A stretch of 64,000 nucleotides of DNA from Hyphomicrobiales bacterium (GTDB taxonomy: Bacteria > Pseudomonadota > Alphaproteobacteria > Rhizobiales > JACESI01). The stretch is from positions 310,001 to 374,000 of the forward strand of contig JBDXGY010000005.1 in assembly GCA_039989895.1 (NCBI GenBank). Direction: 5' to 3'. How positions within the stretch are numbered: the first letter of the stretch is position 1; each line of letters opens with the position of its first letter. The notes below the pieces were generated by a model, which did no database searches, was not told the origin of the DNA, and saw nothing but the letters and a program-made list of their open reading frames with translations. Made by a program: the position numbers and the translations under genes. Positions 1 through 10,508 of the stretch are shown here, piece after piece.

Positions 1-1
1 C

Positions 2-694
2 TTCATCGCCAAGCCCGATAATGTGATGAAAACCTTAAATGAGGCAACAGCGAAAATACCGCCATCAGTTGTTCTGATTGCACCGCGCGATCGCCCAAAA
101 CTTGCCGCCATCAAAAAGGCCGGCTTCCAGTCCTATTTAATGCGACCTATCCGTGCATCCTCGTTTAGCCGCGTGTCGCTCGACCTCATTAATCCAACCA
201 CGAAAAAGCAAACCAGTTTTATTTCTGACCCTGCTGATTTGAATAAAACAAAGAAGCCTAAGCGCAGAACAAAAGCAGCTTCGCGTTCTGTTTTGCTTGT
301 TGAAGATAATCCCATTAACGCGCTTTTATCACGTGCGCTATTACAGCGTGAAGGATGGCAGGTTGAAAGTGTTGAAAATGGTCAAGATGCCGTTGCCCAC
401 ATAGAACAAGGCTCATCTTTCGATCTGATTTTAATGGACCTTCATATGCCTGGCATGGACGGCCTGAGCGCTGCACGCATCATACGCAAACTAGAAAAAG
501 AACGCAGATTGCCAGAAACCACTATTTTGACCTTAACGGCTGATGCAACAGATGAAGCACGCATTGCTGCGCTGGACGCTGGCATGGATGCTATTTTGAC
601 GAAACCGATAGATATTGAACTTTTTCGACATGAAATTGGGAAAATTCAACATCAATCCGATAATTCTAAATACAAATCTGTCACAGGACTGTAG
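2..694 (+). CDS. Hybrid sensor kinase or response regulator, C-terminal part (5' truncated)
   Basis: The reading frame is open from base 2, so the gene begins before the window. What remains is the tail of a degenerate receiver-like domain (ending LMRPIRASSF), a basic linker (KKPKRRTKAASR), and a complete receiver domain starting at VLLVEDNPIN. The second receiver has the acidic pair (ED), the phosphoacceptor Asp in LILMDLHMPGMDG, a Thr in LTLTADAT, and the KP motif in ILTKPID. Two receivers in tandem at a C-terminus are typical of hybrid histidine kinases, so the kinase core probably lies upstream. A stand-alone double-receiver protein cannot be excluded. The stimulus is unknown. Confidence 0.8.
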   Translation, partial: FIAKPDNVMKTLNEATAKIPPSVVLIAPRDRPKLAAIKKAGFQSYLMRPIRASSFSRVSLDLINPTTKKQTSFISDPADLNKTKKPKRRTKAASRSVLLVEDNPINALLSRALLQREGWQVESVENGQDAVAHIEQGSSFDLILMDLHMPGMDGLSAARIIRKLEKERRLPETTILTLTADATDEARIAALDAGMDAILTKPIDIELFRHEIGKIQHQSDNSKYKSVTGL

Positions 695-746
695 AATAAC
701 ACTGCTCTAAAGAAGCACTCATTTAATTCTACGGAAAAGACAAGCA

Positions 747-1652
747 ATGCTCGGCCTGAAGACATTTAAGCATCGTGCCTTTCTGTCCCAAACTCTTGCC
801 GCTTTTAAAAAAGCCAAAAGTCGCCGAAACCAAGAGAGATTAAATCCTTTGCTTGGTCGGATTGGGTCTCTTGAAGTAAGACTTGCGACAACGCGGGCAG
901 AACTTCGGGCAGCACAGCGTTTGCGCTATCAAGTCTTCTTTGATGAAATGTCAGCTCGTGGCAAAGTCATGACTCTTACCCCGCGTCGCGATGTGGATCC
1001 TTTTGATGCCTATTGCGACCATTTGATTGTTATCGACAATGAGGCGCACCAAAATGACATTAAGGGAACGAAAGCCAAAATCATTGGAACCTATCGCCTA
1101 TTGCGTCAGGAGATAGCCCAACAAAACGACGGCTTTTATTCAGCCAAGGAATATGACCTTGTAAATTTTCTAGACCATCATAAAAACATGCGGTTTCTTG
1201 AACTTGGCCGTTCTTGCGTCATGAAGGAATATCGAACTAAACGCACCGTTGAACTTTTGTGGCATGGTATTTGGACTTATGTGCTGCATCACAAAATCGA
1301 TGTCATGTTCGGCTGCGCTTCGCTTGAAGGAACTGATATAAAGGCCTTGCAAGAGCAATTATCTTTCCTTTCGCAGCTGCATGACACGCCGAAAGAATGG
1401 CAGGTAAAAGCACATGGAAACCATTATGTTCCCATGAAAGCGCATAGTGCCAATTTTTCCAAAAAACAGGCCCTTTCAGCCCTGCCGCCCCTTATCAAAG
1501 GATATCTGCGGCTGGGGGCTTATATTGGCGACGGGGCGGTGATCGACCATGATTTTGGTACAACAGATGTGCTGATTATCCTGCCTGTTGAAAACATCAA
1601 TCCGCGCTATATCAGCCACTACGGTGAAAGTGCTGGACGGTACGCCGCATAA
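747..1652 (+). CDS. olsB: OlsB-like ornithine N-acyltransferase (GNAT / putative hemolysin family)
   Basis: Protein of 301 residues with the GNAT fold of the COG3176 / OlsB family: the entry LRAAQRLRYQVFFDEM, the segment DPFDAYCDHLIVID, GTYRLLR, and LELGRSCVMKEYR followed by WHGIWTYV. Family members transfer a 3-hydroxyacyl chain from acyl carrier protein to the alpha-amino group of ornithine, the first step of phosphate-free ornithine lipid synthesis in the inner membrane. Length fits rhizobial OlsB (about 300 residues). The partner O-acyltransferase OlsA is not next to it; the next gene is mutS, 71 bases on. The family is well supported. The exact substrate is inferred, and another long-chain N-acyl amino acid product is possible. 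Confidence 0.75.
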   Translation: MLGLKTFKHRAFLSQTLAAFKKAKSRRNQERLNPLLGRIGSLEVRLATTRAELRAAQRLRYQVFFDEMSARGKVMTLTPRRDVDPFDAYCDHLIVIDNEAHQNDIKGTKAKIIGTYRLLRQEIAQQNDGFYSAKEYDLVNFLDHHKNMRFLELGRSCVMKEYRTKRTVELLWHGIWTYVLHHKIDVMFGCASLEGTDIKALQEQLSFLSQLHDTPKEWQVKAHGNHYVPMKAHSANFSKKQALSALPPLIKGYLRLGAYIGDGAVIDHDFGTTDVLIILPVENINPRYISHYGESAGRYAA

Positions 1653-1723
1653 ATCTATGGAAAGCCGTCAGTCTTGTAATCGTCGGGCGTGAATTCATCA
1701 CCAGCCTCTGCTAAGCTTGGGAT

Positions 1724-4450
1724 ATGAATATATCTACTCCCAGTCCCAACATTGATAAGCCGGCCAACAAAGCGCCGGAACTAACCCCTATGATGGCGCA
1801 ATATGTGGAGATCAAAATCGCAAACCCCGATAGTTTGCTGTTTTATCGTATGGGCGATTTTTACGAGCTTTTCTTTGAAGATGCCGAAGAGGCATCGCGG
1901 GCACTCGGTATTACCCTGACCAAACGCGGCAAACATCAAGGAGAAGACATTCCAATGTGTGGCGTGCCAGTGCATGCAGCGGATGGCTATTTACAGCAAC
2001 TCATTGCGCTTGATTTTCGGGTGGCTGTTTGCGAGCAATTGGAAGACCCAGCTGAAGCGAAAAAGCGCGGGGCGAAGTCCGTGGTCAAGCGCGATGTTGT
2101 GCGTCTTGTCACACCTGGCACCCTGACAGAAGATAATTTACTTGAATCAGGAGCTAATAATTTTCTTGCGAGCCTTGCCCGCACCCAGGTTTCTGAGGCA
2201 GGCGATTATACGCTGGCGTGGGTTGATCTTTCAACCGGTGAGTTCCGCCTTGCAGCCACGAGCCTTAAAAATCTTGAGGCCGATATTGCGCGCATTGATC
2301 CAAAAGAGCTGATCTTGAGCGACGCTGTGTTTTGTGACCCTGAGATGCGCCAAATTTTTGAGGAGATTGTTGGAGCTGTCGTCCCTCAACCTGCTGCGTT
2401 TTTTGAATCCACAACGGCGGATGAGCGAATAACTCGGTTTTTTAATGTGGCCTCGCTTGACGCCTTTGGCACATTCTCACGCTGTGAGTTGGCAGCGGCG
2501 GCGGCCATTTTATCCTATATCGAGAAGACACAAATCGGTGAAAAACCTGCTTTGAACCCGCCAGCTCGTGAAGATGCTAATAGTGTCATGCTGATCGACC
2601 CTGCTACCAGAGCCAATCTTGAGATTACAAAAACCTTGTCCGGTGAGAAAAAGGGCGGGCTGCTTGCAACCGTCAATATGACCGTGACCGGTAGCGGTGC
2701 ACGGCTTTTGGCGGAACGCCTTGCAAGCCCTTCTTTAAATGCCGAGACCATTAATCAACGCCTTGATGCGGTCAGTTATTTTTTAAATGCCCGCGAGCTT
2801 CGTGCTCGTTTACGTAACACATTAAAAGCCGCGCCTGATATTCTACGATGCCTCTCACGATTGACTCTTTCAAGAGGCGGTCCACGTGATATGGCAGCCA
2901 TTGGTGCTGGACTTGAGGCAGCGCTTTCGCTTGATACCTTGCTTGGCGAACAAGCCCTATCATCGGATTATCCTAAACTCATCCAAGAAGCGCTGAATGA
3001 ACTGCGTGATGCACCAAAAGACTTAGCTCATTTACTCATCTCCGCGCTGCGTGATGAATTGCCATTGTTAAAACGCGATGGAGGCTTTGTTGCCAAGGGG
3101 TATGACAAGGCGCTTGATGAAACCTGTGCGCTCCGTGATGAAAGCCGCAAGGTTATTGCAAGCCTGCAAGTTAAATATTCAGAACTTGCTGACATCAAAG
3201 CCCTGAAAATCAAACATAATAATGTGCTTGGTTATTTCATTGAAGTCACAGCCCAGCATAGTGAGCGCTTGTTGGCAGCGCCAATGAGCGAGACATTCAT
3301 TCACCGACAGACATTGGCCAATGTCATACGTTTTACAACAACAGAATTGTCTGAATTACAAACCAGTATCGTCAATGCTGCTGATCGGGCGAGAGGTATG
3401 GAACTTGCCATCTTTGACACCTTGGAAGATGCCATTGTGTCAGCTAGCGGGCCGATCAAAAAAATTGCACGCGCCATGGCCGAACTTGATGTGGCGAACG
3501 CAAATGCAGAACTGGCCGAGCGGCGTAATTATTGTCGGCCTAAAGTGGACAATAGCCTGTCTTTTGCTGTGGTTGAGGGGCGACACCCAGTGGTGGAGCG
3601 TGCTTTATCCCAGGCCATGAGCGATCCTTTCGTTGCCAATAATTGCGACCTCTCAGGCGATAATGTGAAAACCGGTGGCGGTTTGATCTGGCTTGTCACG
3701 GGACCTAATATGGCAGGTAAATCAACATTTCTGCGTCAAAACGCACTGATTGCCATCATGGCGCAAAGTGGCGGTTATGTGCCTGCAACATCGGCTCATA
3801 TAGGCATGGTTGACCGGCTTTTCTCACGCGTTGGAGCGGCGGATGATCTGGCGCGTGGACGATCCACCTTCATGGTGGAAATGGTAGAGACGGCCGCCAT
3901 TCTCAATCAGGCAGGATCGCGCGCGCTCGTCATCCTTGATGAAATTGGCCGTGGCACAGCAACATTTGATGGACTTTCAATTGCTTGGGCTGCGATTGAA
4001 CATTTACATGAGGTCAATCGCTCACGCTGTTTATTTGCAACTCACTATCATGAATTGACCGCACTTTCAGAAAAGCTCAAACGACTATCCAATGCCACAG
4101 TCAAGGTGAGCGAATGGAAGGGAGACGTTGTGTTTTTGCATGAGATCGTGCCCGGTGCTGCTGACCGCTCATATGGCATTCAAGTTGCTAAATTAGCCGG
4201 GCTGCCAGCCACGGTTATCAACCGCGCGAAAGGTGTTCTGGGGCAACTTGAAGCGAGTGACCGGCAAAACCCTACGACTTTGATTGATGATTTACCGCTT
4301 TTCAATGCGGCCAAACCAGCCCCCCCAACAAGCAATGCTGCGGAAGGCGCGCTGAAAATGGCTCTTGACGCGGTGAACCCAGATGATCTAACCCCGCGTG
4401 AGGCCCTTGAGCAACTCTATGCTCTAAAAGCACGGGCAAGGGATTCGTAA
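1724..4450 (+). CDS. mutS: DNA mismatch repair protein MutS
   Basis: MutS recognises mismatches and small loops in new DNA and recruits MutL. The 908-residue product shows the whole architecture: the mismatch-binding Phe-x-Glu motif (FYE, about residues 46-48, in [12 protein letters not shown]), the connector and lever domains, the Walker A motif [14 protein letters not shown] (about 657-670), the Walker B motif [11 protein letters not shown] (about 735-745), the ATPase His in [10 protein letters not shown], and a C-terminal helical tail. The length is normal for Hyphomicrobiales MutS. It precedes glnD by 32 bases on the same strand, an order common in this group. No truncation is seen. Confidence 0.98.
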   Translation: MNISTPSPNIDKPANKAPELTPMMAQYVEIKIANPDSLLFYRMGDFYELFFEDAEEASRALGITLTKRGKHQGEDIPMCGVPVHAADGYLQQLIALDFRVAVCEQLEDPAEAKKRGAKSVVKRDVVRLVTPGTLTEDNLLESGANNFLASLARTQVSEAGDYTLAWVDLSTGEFRLAATSLKNLEADIARIDPKELILSDAVFCDPEMRQIFEEIVGAVVPQPAAFFESTTADERITRFFNVASLDAFGTFSRCELAAAAAILSYIEKTQIGEKPALNPPAREDANSVMLIDPATRANLEITKTLSGEKKGGLLATVNMTVTGSGARLLAERLASPSLNAETINQRLDAVSYFLNARELRARLRNTLKAAPDILRCLSRLTLSRGGPRDMAAIGAGLEAALSLDTLLGEQALSSDYPKLIQEALNELRDAPKDLAHLLISALRDELPLLKRDGGFVAKGYDKALDETCALRDESRKVIASLQVKYSELADIKALKIKHNNVLGYFIEVTAQHSERLLAAPMSETFIHRQTLANVIRFTTTELSELQTSIVNAADRARGMELAIFDTLEDAIVSASGPIKKIARAMAELDVANANAELAERRNYCRPKVDNSLSFAVVEGRHPVVERALSQAMSDPFVANNCDLSGDNVKTGGGLIWLVTGPNMAGKSTFLRQNALIAIMAQSGGYVPATSAHIGMVDRLFSRVGAADDLARGRSTFMVEMVETAAILNQAGSRALVILDEIGRGTATFDGLSIAWAAIEHLHEVNRSRCLFATHYHELTALSEKLKRLSNATVKVSEWKGDVVFLHEIVPGAADRSYGIQVAKLAGLPATVINRAKGVLGQLEASDRQNPTTLIDDLPLFNAAKPAPPTSNAAEGALKMALDAVNPDDLTPREALEQLYALKARARDS

Positions 4451-4482
4451 AACACACCAATGCGTGCAATAGGAAGCTGTCT

Positions 4483-7293
4483 TTGACATCCAAGAATAAA
4501 CCAAAAAAAGGCACCAAGTGCCTCGCGGAACGTGATGGCTTAATTGACCTAGCAACACTTGATGGCAAAATTGAAGCGCTCATTGCCGAGTTTGGTGATG
4601 CCACATCGCCGCAATGTAGAAATGCTCTTTTGGCCTATTTGAAGCAAGTAATTGCCGATGGGCGCGACCGTGGTGAAGTGCTGCTTTTAGAAGACGGCTC
4701 AGGATTAAAATGTGCCGCTCGCTTAAGCAGCCTTCAAGATGAACTCATTGGTGCAATACATCGATTTGTACTCAAACATATCTACCGTATTGACAATCCA
4801 TCAGCTGCTGAGCGTATGGCGATTGTGGCTGTTGGTGGTTATGGTCGCGGAACATTGGCACCTGGTTCAGACATCGATCTCCTGTTCCTCTTGCCCTATA
4901 AGCAAACCCCATGGGGTGAGAGTGTTGTCGAATATATTCTCTATATGCTTTGGGATATGAGCTTCAAAGTTGGCCATGCTACCCGCAATCTTGACGAATG
5001 TATCCGCCTGTCATTGCAAGATATGACCATCCGCACAGCCGTTTTGGAAGCGCGGTTTTTGCATGGCGACAAAGACCTTTTCGACGATATGGAAGAAAGG
5101 TTCAGCAAAGAGGTTATCCGCGGCACAAGCGCTAAATTTATTGAAGCAAAAATGGCAGAACGCGATCAGCGGCACAGTAGGGCTGGTGGCTCCCGTTATC
5201 TGGTCGAGCCCAACCTGAAAGAAGGTAAAGGAGCACTGCGTGACCTACACACATTGTTCTGGATTTCAAAATATTTCTATCAGGTCAAAACAGCGGATGA
5301 GCTTCTCAAAGAAGGTATATTCAACAAAGACGAATATAAATTGTTTCGTAAATCAGGCGACTTTCTGTGGGCGGTTCGCTGTCATTTGCATTATCTGACA
5401 GGCAGGGCAGAAGAACGCCTTAGCTTTGACCTTCAGCGTGAAATGGCAAAGCGGCTCAATTATAAAACGCATGGCGGGTTGCTCGATGTCGAGCGTTTTA
5501 TGAAACACTATTTTTTGGTCGCAAAAAACGTTGGTGATCTAACCAATATTCTATCAACCAAATTAGAGCAAAATCAGGTAAAGAAAGCGCCCAAGCTTAA
5601 CCGCCTCGTAGCAGCAATCAGAGGTCGCAAACCAAGCGCGATAAAGGGCAATGATGTCTTTTTGAATGAAAACAACCGTATCATCCAAACGAATGACGAT
5701 ATTTTTAAAAAAGACCCCGTGAATTTTCTGCGCGCCTTTAAGACTGCAGACAGAACTGGGCTAAATTTTCACCCAAACCTTTTGCATTTGATGGCACGTT
5801 CTTTGAAATTGATCACCAAGGAAGTGCGCGCAAACAGGGAAGCAAATGATATCTTCTTGGAGGTTTTATGCTCCAAACGTGATCCTGAAACCATATTACG
5901 CAAGATGAATGAATCAGGTGTTTTAGGTCGGTTTGTACCAGATTTTGGTAAAATCATCGCGATGATGCAATTCAATATGTATCATCACTACACAGTAGAC
6001 GAACACACAATCCGCGCGATTGGTGTGCTCTCTTCTATTGAGCACAAAGAGTCGGAAGACGAGCATCCTGTTGCTCATAATCTGTTCGATACACTCGACG
6101 ACCGACGGATGCTTTATATCGCACTTTTTTTACACGATATTGCCAAGGGACGACCAGAAGATCATTCCATTGCAGGGGCGAAGGTGGCCAAGCGTATTGG
6201 CAAACGGTTTAATCTCAAACCATCGCAAATTGAGACACTCTCATGGCTGGTGCTTGAACATTTGACCATGAGCATCATCGCGCAATCAAGAGATTTAAGC
6301 GACCCCAAAACCATCCGGGATTTTGCCAATATAGTGCAAAGCCCTGAACGTTTAAAACTGCTTTTAATTTTGACTATCTGCGATATCAAAGCCGTTGGCC
6401 CAGGCGTTTGGAATGGCTGGAAAGGACAATTGCTTCGAACATTATATCATGAAACTCAGCCCTTGTTAGCCGGTGGATACAATACCATAGCGATTGAAAA
6501 GCGCATGGAAGAAGCCCGTGGCGCATTGGCCAAGGCACTAACTGGATGGGATGAAGCAGATAGAATTGCTTATGTAGAGCGCCACTATCCCGCCTATTTG
6601 TTGCGCACCGATCTTGAGACGCAAAAACAACATGCCGAGTTCATCTTAAAGTCGCAAATCGGTGATATGCCTCTAGCCACCATGGCCCACACCCTCGCAT
6701 TTGAAGGCGTGACAGAGATCACTATCTATGCACCGGACCAACCAGACATGCTCAGGGTTTTGGCTGGCGCTTGTGCACGTGCTGGCGCCCATATTGTTGA
6801 CGCCCAGATTTATACAACCCGCGATGGATTTGCCATCGATACCATGCACGTGCGCCGTGAGTTTGATAAAGAAGAAGACGAAATTAGACGCGCAGAGAGA
6901 ATTGGCGACGAGATTAGAAACTCGCTAGCGGGTATAAAACCAAAAACCGAAAACGGGATTTCCCTTCGCTCAGTGCAACAATCAAGCAAAGCGTTTTCTG
7001 TCCAAACCGAAATCGTGATAGACAACACATTGTCGAATCGATTTTCTGTTATCGAAGCATCCGGCAAAGACCGCAAAGGTCTTCTGCATGATCTAGCACA
7101 TGCTATTTTTGGCCTGAGTCTCAACATATCATCTGCCCATATTGCTACCTTCGGCGAACGTGCTGTGGACGTCTTTTACGTGACTGATCTGATGGGCGAA
7201 AAAATCACCAATAAGGCACGACAAGGCAAAATCAAACGGCATCTAGAAAAAGCTTTTAACCCACCTGCTAAACCCAAAAAGAAAGTGGCTTAA
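4483..7293 (+). CDS. glnD: Bifunctional PII uridylyltransferase / uridylyl-removing enzyme GlnD
   Basis: GlnD senses glutamine and adds or removes UMP on PII proteins, which sets nitrogen assimilation. The 936-residue protein has an N-terminal nucleotidyltransferase motif GYGRGTLAPGSDIDLL (about 119-134), a central HD domain with LFLHDIAKGRPEDHS (about residue 548 on) for UMP removal, and two C-terminal ACT domains (about 744-790 and 855-905) that bind glutamine. The start is taken as TTG at 4483, preceded by AGGAAG at 4471-4476; no ATG is well placed nearby. The stop lies 3 bases before murJ, suggesting co-transcription. Confidence 0.97.
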   Translation: MTSKNKPKKGTKCLAERDGLIDLATLDGKIEALIAEFGDATSPQCRNALLAYLKQVIADGRDRGEVLLLEDGSGLKCAARLSSLQDELIGAIHRFVLKHIYRIDNPSAAERMAIVAVGGYGRGTLAPGSDIDLLFLLPYKQTPWGESVVEYILYMLWDMSFKVGHATRNLDECIRLSLQDMTIRTAVLEARFLHGDKDLFDDMEERFSKEVIRGTSAKFIEAKMAERDQRHSRAGGSRYLVEPNLKEGKGALRDLHTLFWISKYFYQVKTADELLKEGIFNKDEYKLFRKSGDFLWAVRCHLHYLTGRAEERLSFDLQREMAKRLNYKTHGGLLDVERFMKHYFLVAKNVGDLTNILSTKLEQNQVKKAPKLNRLVAAIRGRKPSAIKGNDVFLNENNRIIQTNDDIFKKDPVNFLRAFKTADRTGLNFHPNLLHLMARSLKLITKEVRANREANDIFLEVLCSKRDPETILRKMNESGVLGRFVPDFGKIIAMMQFNMYHHYTVDEHTIRAIGVLSSIEHKESEDEHPVAHNLFDTLDDRRMLYIALFLHDIAKGRPEDHSIAGAKVAKRIGKRFNLKPSQIETLSWLVLEHLTMSIIAQSRDLSDPKTIRDFANIVQSPERLKLLLILTICDIKAVGPGVWNGWKGQLLRTLYHETQPLLAGGYNTIAIEKRMEEARGALAKALTGWDEADRIAYVERHYPAYLLRTDLETQKQHAEFILKSQIGDMPLATMAHTLAFEGVTEITIYAPDQPDMLRVLAGACARAGAHIVDAQIYTTRDGFAIDTMHVRREFDKEEDEIRRAERIGDEIRNSLAGIKPKTENGISLRSVQQSSKAFSVQTEIVIDNTLSNRFSVIEASGKDRKGLLHDLAHAIFGLSLNISSAHIATFGERAVDVFYVTDLMGEKITNKARQGKIKRHLEKAFNPPAKPKKKVA

Positions 7294-7296
7294 AAG

Positions 7297-8868
7297 ATGC
7301 GTTTATTCAAAAGCTTTGCAACCGTCGGCGGCGCCACTATTGCCAGTCGCATATTGGGGTTTGTGCGCGAGATACTGATTGCAAGCTTAATTGGCGCTGG
7401 TCCAGTGGCGGATGCCTTTTATGCCGCCTTCAGATTTCCAAACCTTTTCCGACGCCTGTTTGCAGAAGGAGCCTTTAACACCGCCTTCATCCCGCTGTTT
7501 GCCAAAGAGCTTGAAACTGGTGGACGCGAGGCGGCACAAGCTTTTGCTCGTCAAGTCTTTTCCGTTTTATTTGTCACTCTTTTGGTGCTGACTGCTTTGG
7601 CTGAAATATCCATGCCCTGGCTTGTTAAAACCATTATTGCACCACGATTTGGCGAGGGGAGCGAGAAAACACTGCTAACCATTGATCTTGCACGGATCAT
7701 GTTCCCCTATCTTTTATGTATGTCACTGGTTGCGATGTTATCTGGCGTTTTGAATTCGTTCCGCCATTATTTTGCGGCCGCTTTTGTGCCGGTATTACTC
7801 AATGTCATCATGATTGCTGTTTTGCTTTTCTGTTCCTTGTTCGAAACAGGCAATACGCCGCTCACTGGAACATATATGGCTTGGGGTGTGTTTGTCTCGG
7901 GCTTTGCACAACTTGCCCTTGTTTGGGCGGCGGCACGCAAGACCGGGTTTAGACTTTCTATGAGCCGACCACGCATGACACCGCCGGTGAAGCGGGTTCT
8001 TATACTGGCTGTACCTACAGCCATCGCTGGTGGAATCACGCAAATCAATCTGCTGGTTGGCCAAATCATCGCCTCAGCACAAGATGGCGCGATTGCGCTT
8101 TTGCAATATGCTGACAGGATTTATCAATTACCACTCGGCGTGATTGGTATTGCTATAGGGGTTGTGCTCTTGCCTGAATTGGCGCGCGATCTGAAATCCG
8201 GTGAAAAATCCAAAGCTATTGAGACACAAAATCAGTCGATGGAATTTGCCATGTGCCTGACATTGCCGGCCGCCGCCGCTCTCATGGTTATTCCTCATTT
8301 AATCACCTCTTCCCTTTATGAACGTGGCGCCTTTGATGCAGCAGCCACAGTTGGCGTCTCAGCGGCTCTTTCCGCTTTTGCGATCGGCTTACCGGCTTTT
8401 GTTCTCATCAAGGTGCTATCGCCTGCCTTTTTCGCACGGGAAAACACAAAAAGCCCGATGATCTATGCCGCGATCAATGCGATTGTGAATGTCATCTTAT
8501 CCATTATTTTATTCCAAACTTATGACCACGTTGGCATTGCCATGGCCACCAGTGTGGCGGCATGGGTGAATGTTATCTTGTTATATGTCGGCTTGAAGCG
8601 CCGCAATTACTGGCCCATAAAATCAAGCACGCTCAGACGCTGCTTGATGATGGTTTTATCGAGTGCCGGCATGGCTTTAGGCCTTTATGGCGCGCAAAAA
8701 TGGCTGCAGAGCCAAGGCCTGCTGGATGGCTTTTTATCACAAATAGCATCGCTCAGCGGCCTCGTCATTTTGGGCGCATTTATCTATTTTATTTTATGCA
8801 GGTTGACGGGAGCGGTTGATTTCAGGCACATGCTGCGCACAATGCGTCGTAAATCACCAAACAATTAA
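7297..8868 (+). CDS. murJ: Lipid II flippase MurJ (MviN)
   Basis: MurJ moves lipid II, the peptidoglycan precursor, across the inner membrane. The 523-residue product is almost entirely hydrophobic helices, as expected for the 14-helix MOP-superfamily fold. The N-terminus has the family signature GGATIASRILGFVREILIA, then GPVADAFYAAFRFPNLFRRLFAEGAFNTAFIPLF with its conserved Arg and Glu residues. It starts 3 bases after the glnD stop. The glnD-murJ-trpS order is a familiar alphaproteobacterial arrangement. Confidence 0.96.
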   Translation: MRLFKSFATVGGATIASRILGFVREILIASLIGAGPVADAFYAAFRFPNLFRRLFAEGAFNTAFIPLFAKELETGGREAAQAFARQVFSVLFVTLLVLTALAEISMPWLVKTIIAPRFGEGSEKTLLTIDLARIMFPYLLCMSLVAMLSGVLNSFRHYFAAAFVPVLLNVIMIAVLLFCSLFETGNTPLTGTYMAWGVFVSGFAQLALVWAAARKTGFRLSMSRPRMTPPVKRVLILAVPTAIAGGITQINLLVGQIIASAQDGAIALLQYADRIYQLPLGVIGIAIGVVLLPELARDLKSGEKSKAIETQNQSMEFAMCLTLPAAAALMVIPHLITSSLYERGAFDAAATVGVSAALSAFAIGLPAFVLIKVLSPAFFARENTKSPMIYAAINAIVNVILSIILFQTYDHVGIAMATSVAAWVNVILLYVGLKRRNYWPIKSSTLRRCLMMVLSSAGMALGLYGAQKWLQSQGLLDGFLSQIASLSGLVILGAFIYFILCRLTGAVDFRHMLRTMRRKSPNN

Positions 8869-8914
8869 ACGCCCTCGAATATCGCAAATGGCAAGCAAAT
8901 AATCGGAACACTAA

Positions 8915-9958
8915 ATGAGTGAAACAAACTTTGAAGCACGTGTTTTTTCTGGCGTTCAACCGACGGGTAACCTGCACTTGGGTAATTACTTAGGGGCCAT
9001 CGTAAAATTCGTCGCCTTGCAAGAAACCCATAATTGTCTTTATTGCGTTGTCGACCAGCATGCCATTACTGCGGAAATACAGCCACCAGATGTTTTGAAA
9101 AATAACATTCGCGAGGTTAGTGCTGCTTTCATCGCAGCCGGCGTCGATCCAGTGGAGCAAATCGTCTTCAACCAGAGTCAGGTCAGCGTTCATGCAGAGC
9201 TTGCATGGGTTTTCAATTGTACCGCCCGCATGGGCTGGCTAAACCGGATGACGCAGTTCAAAGATAAAGCGGGTAAAAACAAAGAAAATGCCTCTGTTGG
9301 CCTGTTTTCATATCCTAATCTGATGGCTGCCGATATTCTGGCCTATAAAGCAACCCATGTACCTGTTGGCGAAGACCAAAAACAACATTTGGAACTGTCA
9401 CGCGATATTGCATCTAAATTTAATACTGATCTTGCCGATGCCATTGCCGCTCAAGGACATGAGGGTGGGTTTTTCCCACTCCCAGAGCCCTTGATCCAAG
9501 GGCCAGCCACGCGGGTAATGTCGCTACGTGATGGCACAAAGAAGATGTCTAAATCTGATCCCTCAGACCTGTCTCGTCTTAACCTGACAGATGATGCTGA
9601 TACGATTATGAAAAAACTACGTAAGGCAAAAACTGACCCCGATGCACTGCCAAGTGAAACAAAAGGTTTGGAGGGTCGGCCCGAGGCAAACAATCTCGTT
9701 GGCATCTTTGCCGCGCTTTCTGCCCAATCAAAAGATGACGTGCTTCGTGAGTATGGAGGCAAGCAGTTTTCAGAATTCAAACCCGCTCTTGCAGAGCTTG
9801 CACTAACAACCTTAAGCCCGGTCGCGAATGAAATGCGCAGACTGGTGGATGCGCCAGATTATATTGATGGTGTCTTGCGAGAAGGCGCGCATCGTGCAAA
9901 TGCTATAGCGCGGCCTATTATGGATGATGTAAAAGACATTCTGGGCTTTTTAAGATAG
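8915..9958 (+). CDS. trpS: Tryptophanyl-tRNA synthetase
   Basis: Class I aminoacyl-tRNA synthetase that charges tRNA-Trp in the cytoplasm. The 347-residue protein has the HIGH-type signature in [16 protein letters not shown] near residue 14 and the KMSKS loop in [15 protein letters not shown] (about residues 205-219). Between them are [17 protein letters not shown], which lines the tryptophan pocket region, and [12 protein letters not shown]. The length is normal for bacterial TrpS. It follows murJ by 46 bases on the same strand and ends just before the universal stress protein gene. Confidence 0.97.
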   Translation: MSETNFEARVFSGVQPTGNLHLGNYLGAIVKFVALQETHNCLYCVVDQHAITAEIQPPDVLKNNIREVSAAFIAAGVDPVEQIVFNQSQVSVHAELAWVFNCTARMGWLNRMTQFKDKAGKNKENASVGLFSYPNLMAADILAYKATHVPVGEDQKQHLELSRDIASKFNTDLADAIAAQGHEGGFFPLPEPLIQGPATRVMSLRDGTKKMSKSDPSDLSRLNLTDDADTIMKKLRKAKTDPDALPSETKGLEGRPEANNLVGIFAALSAQSKDDVLREYGGKQFSEFKPALAELALTTLSPVANEMRRLVDAPDYIDGVLREGAHRANAIARPIMDDVKDILGFLR

Positions 9959-9998
9959 GTGCTTGTCACCTAATCTATACAACTGGCAAAGGTTTGTT

Positions 9999-10493
9999 AT
10001 GGGGTGGAAACGTAAAAGTTCTGAAGAAGGTCATCGCCGCAAGTTTCTAGTGGTTCTTGATGATACACCAGAGTGCGCACGTGCCGTTGCTTATTCAGCG
10101 AAGCGAGCCGAGCGTACGAATGGCGGGCTGATTATGCTCTATATAATCAAGCCATCTGAATTTCAGCATTGGCTGGGCGTTGAGGGTGTGATGAGAGCCG
10201 AAGCACATGAACAGGCACAAACCATTCTTAGTAGCTTTAATGATATTGCACATGAAATAGCCCAAATTGAACCGGAACAGGTCATTAAGGAAGGCGTGCC
10301 AACTGAAGTGATCGCAGAACTGATTGAAGAGGATGAAGATATAGCACTTCTTGTCCTCGCCGCCAGTATGGATGGAGAAGGGCCAGGGCCTTTGATCTCA
10401 GACTTTACCCGAACCATGAGCAGCCATTTCCCTATTCCGATGACAATTGTTCCTGGCGACTTAACTGATGAAGATATCAACGCCTTATCATAA
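9999..10493 (+). CDS. Universal stress protein (UspA family)
   Basis: Small cytoplasmic protein of the UspA fold, about 164 residues from the chosen ATG. It opens with a basic stretch (GWKRKSSEEGHRRK), then the first strand KFLVVLDDTPECARAVAYSAKRA. It ends with ISDFTRTMSSHFPIPMTIVPGDL, close to the nucleotide-binding C-terminal part of the family. An in-frame TTG at 9963 would add 12 residues, but AAAGG at 9987-9991 sits 7 bases before the ATG at 9999, which favours the shorter form. A usp gene after trpS is common in Hyphomicrobiales. The specific role is unknown. Confidence 0.85.
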   Translation: MGWKRKSSEEGHRRKFLVVLDDTPECARAVAYSAKRAERTNGGLIMLYIIKPSEFQHWLGVEGVMRAEAHEQAQTILSSFNDIAHEIAQIEPEQVIKEGVPTEVIAELIEEDEDIALLVLAASMDGEGPGPLISDFTRTMSSHFPIPMTIVPGDLTDEDINALS

Positions 10494-10508
10494 GGATTAT
10501 TGATAGAA

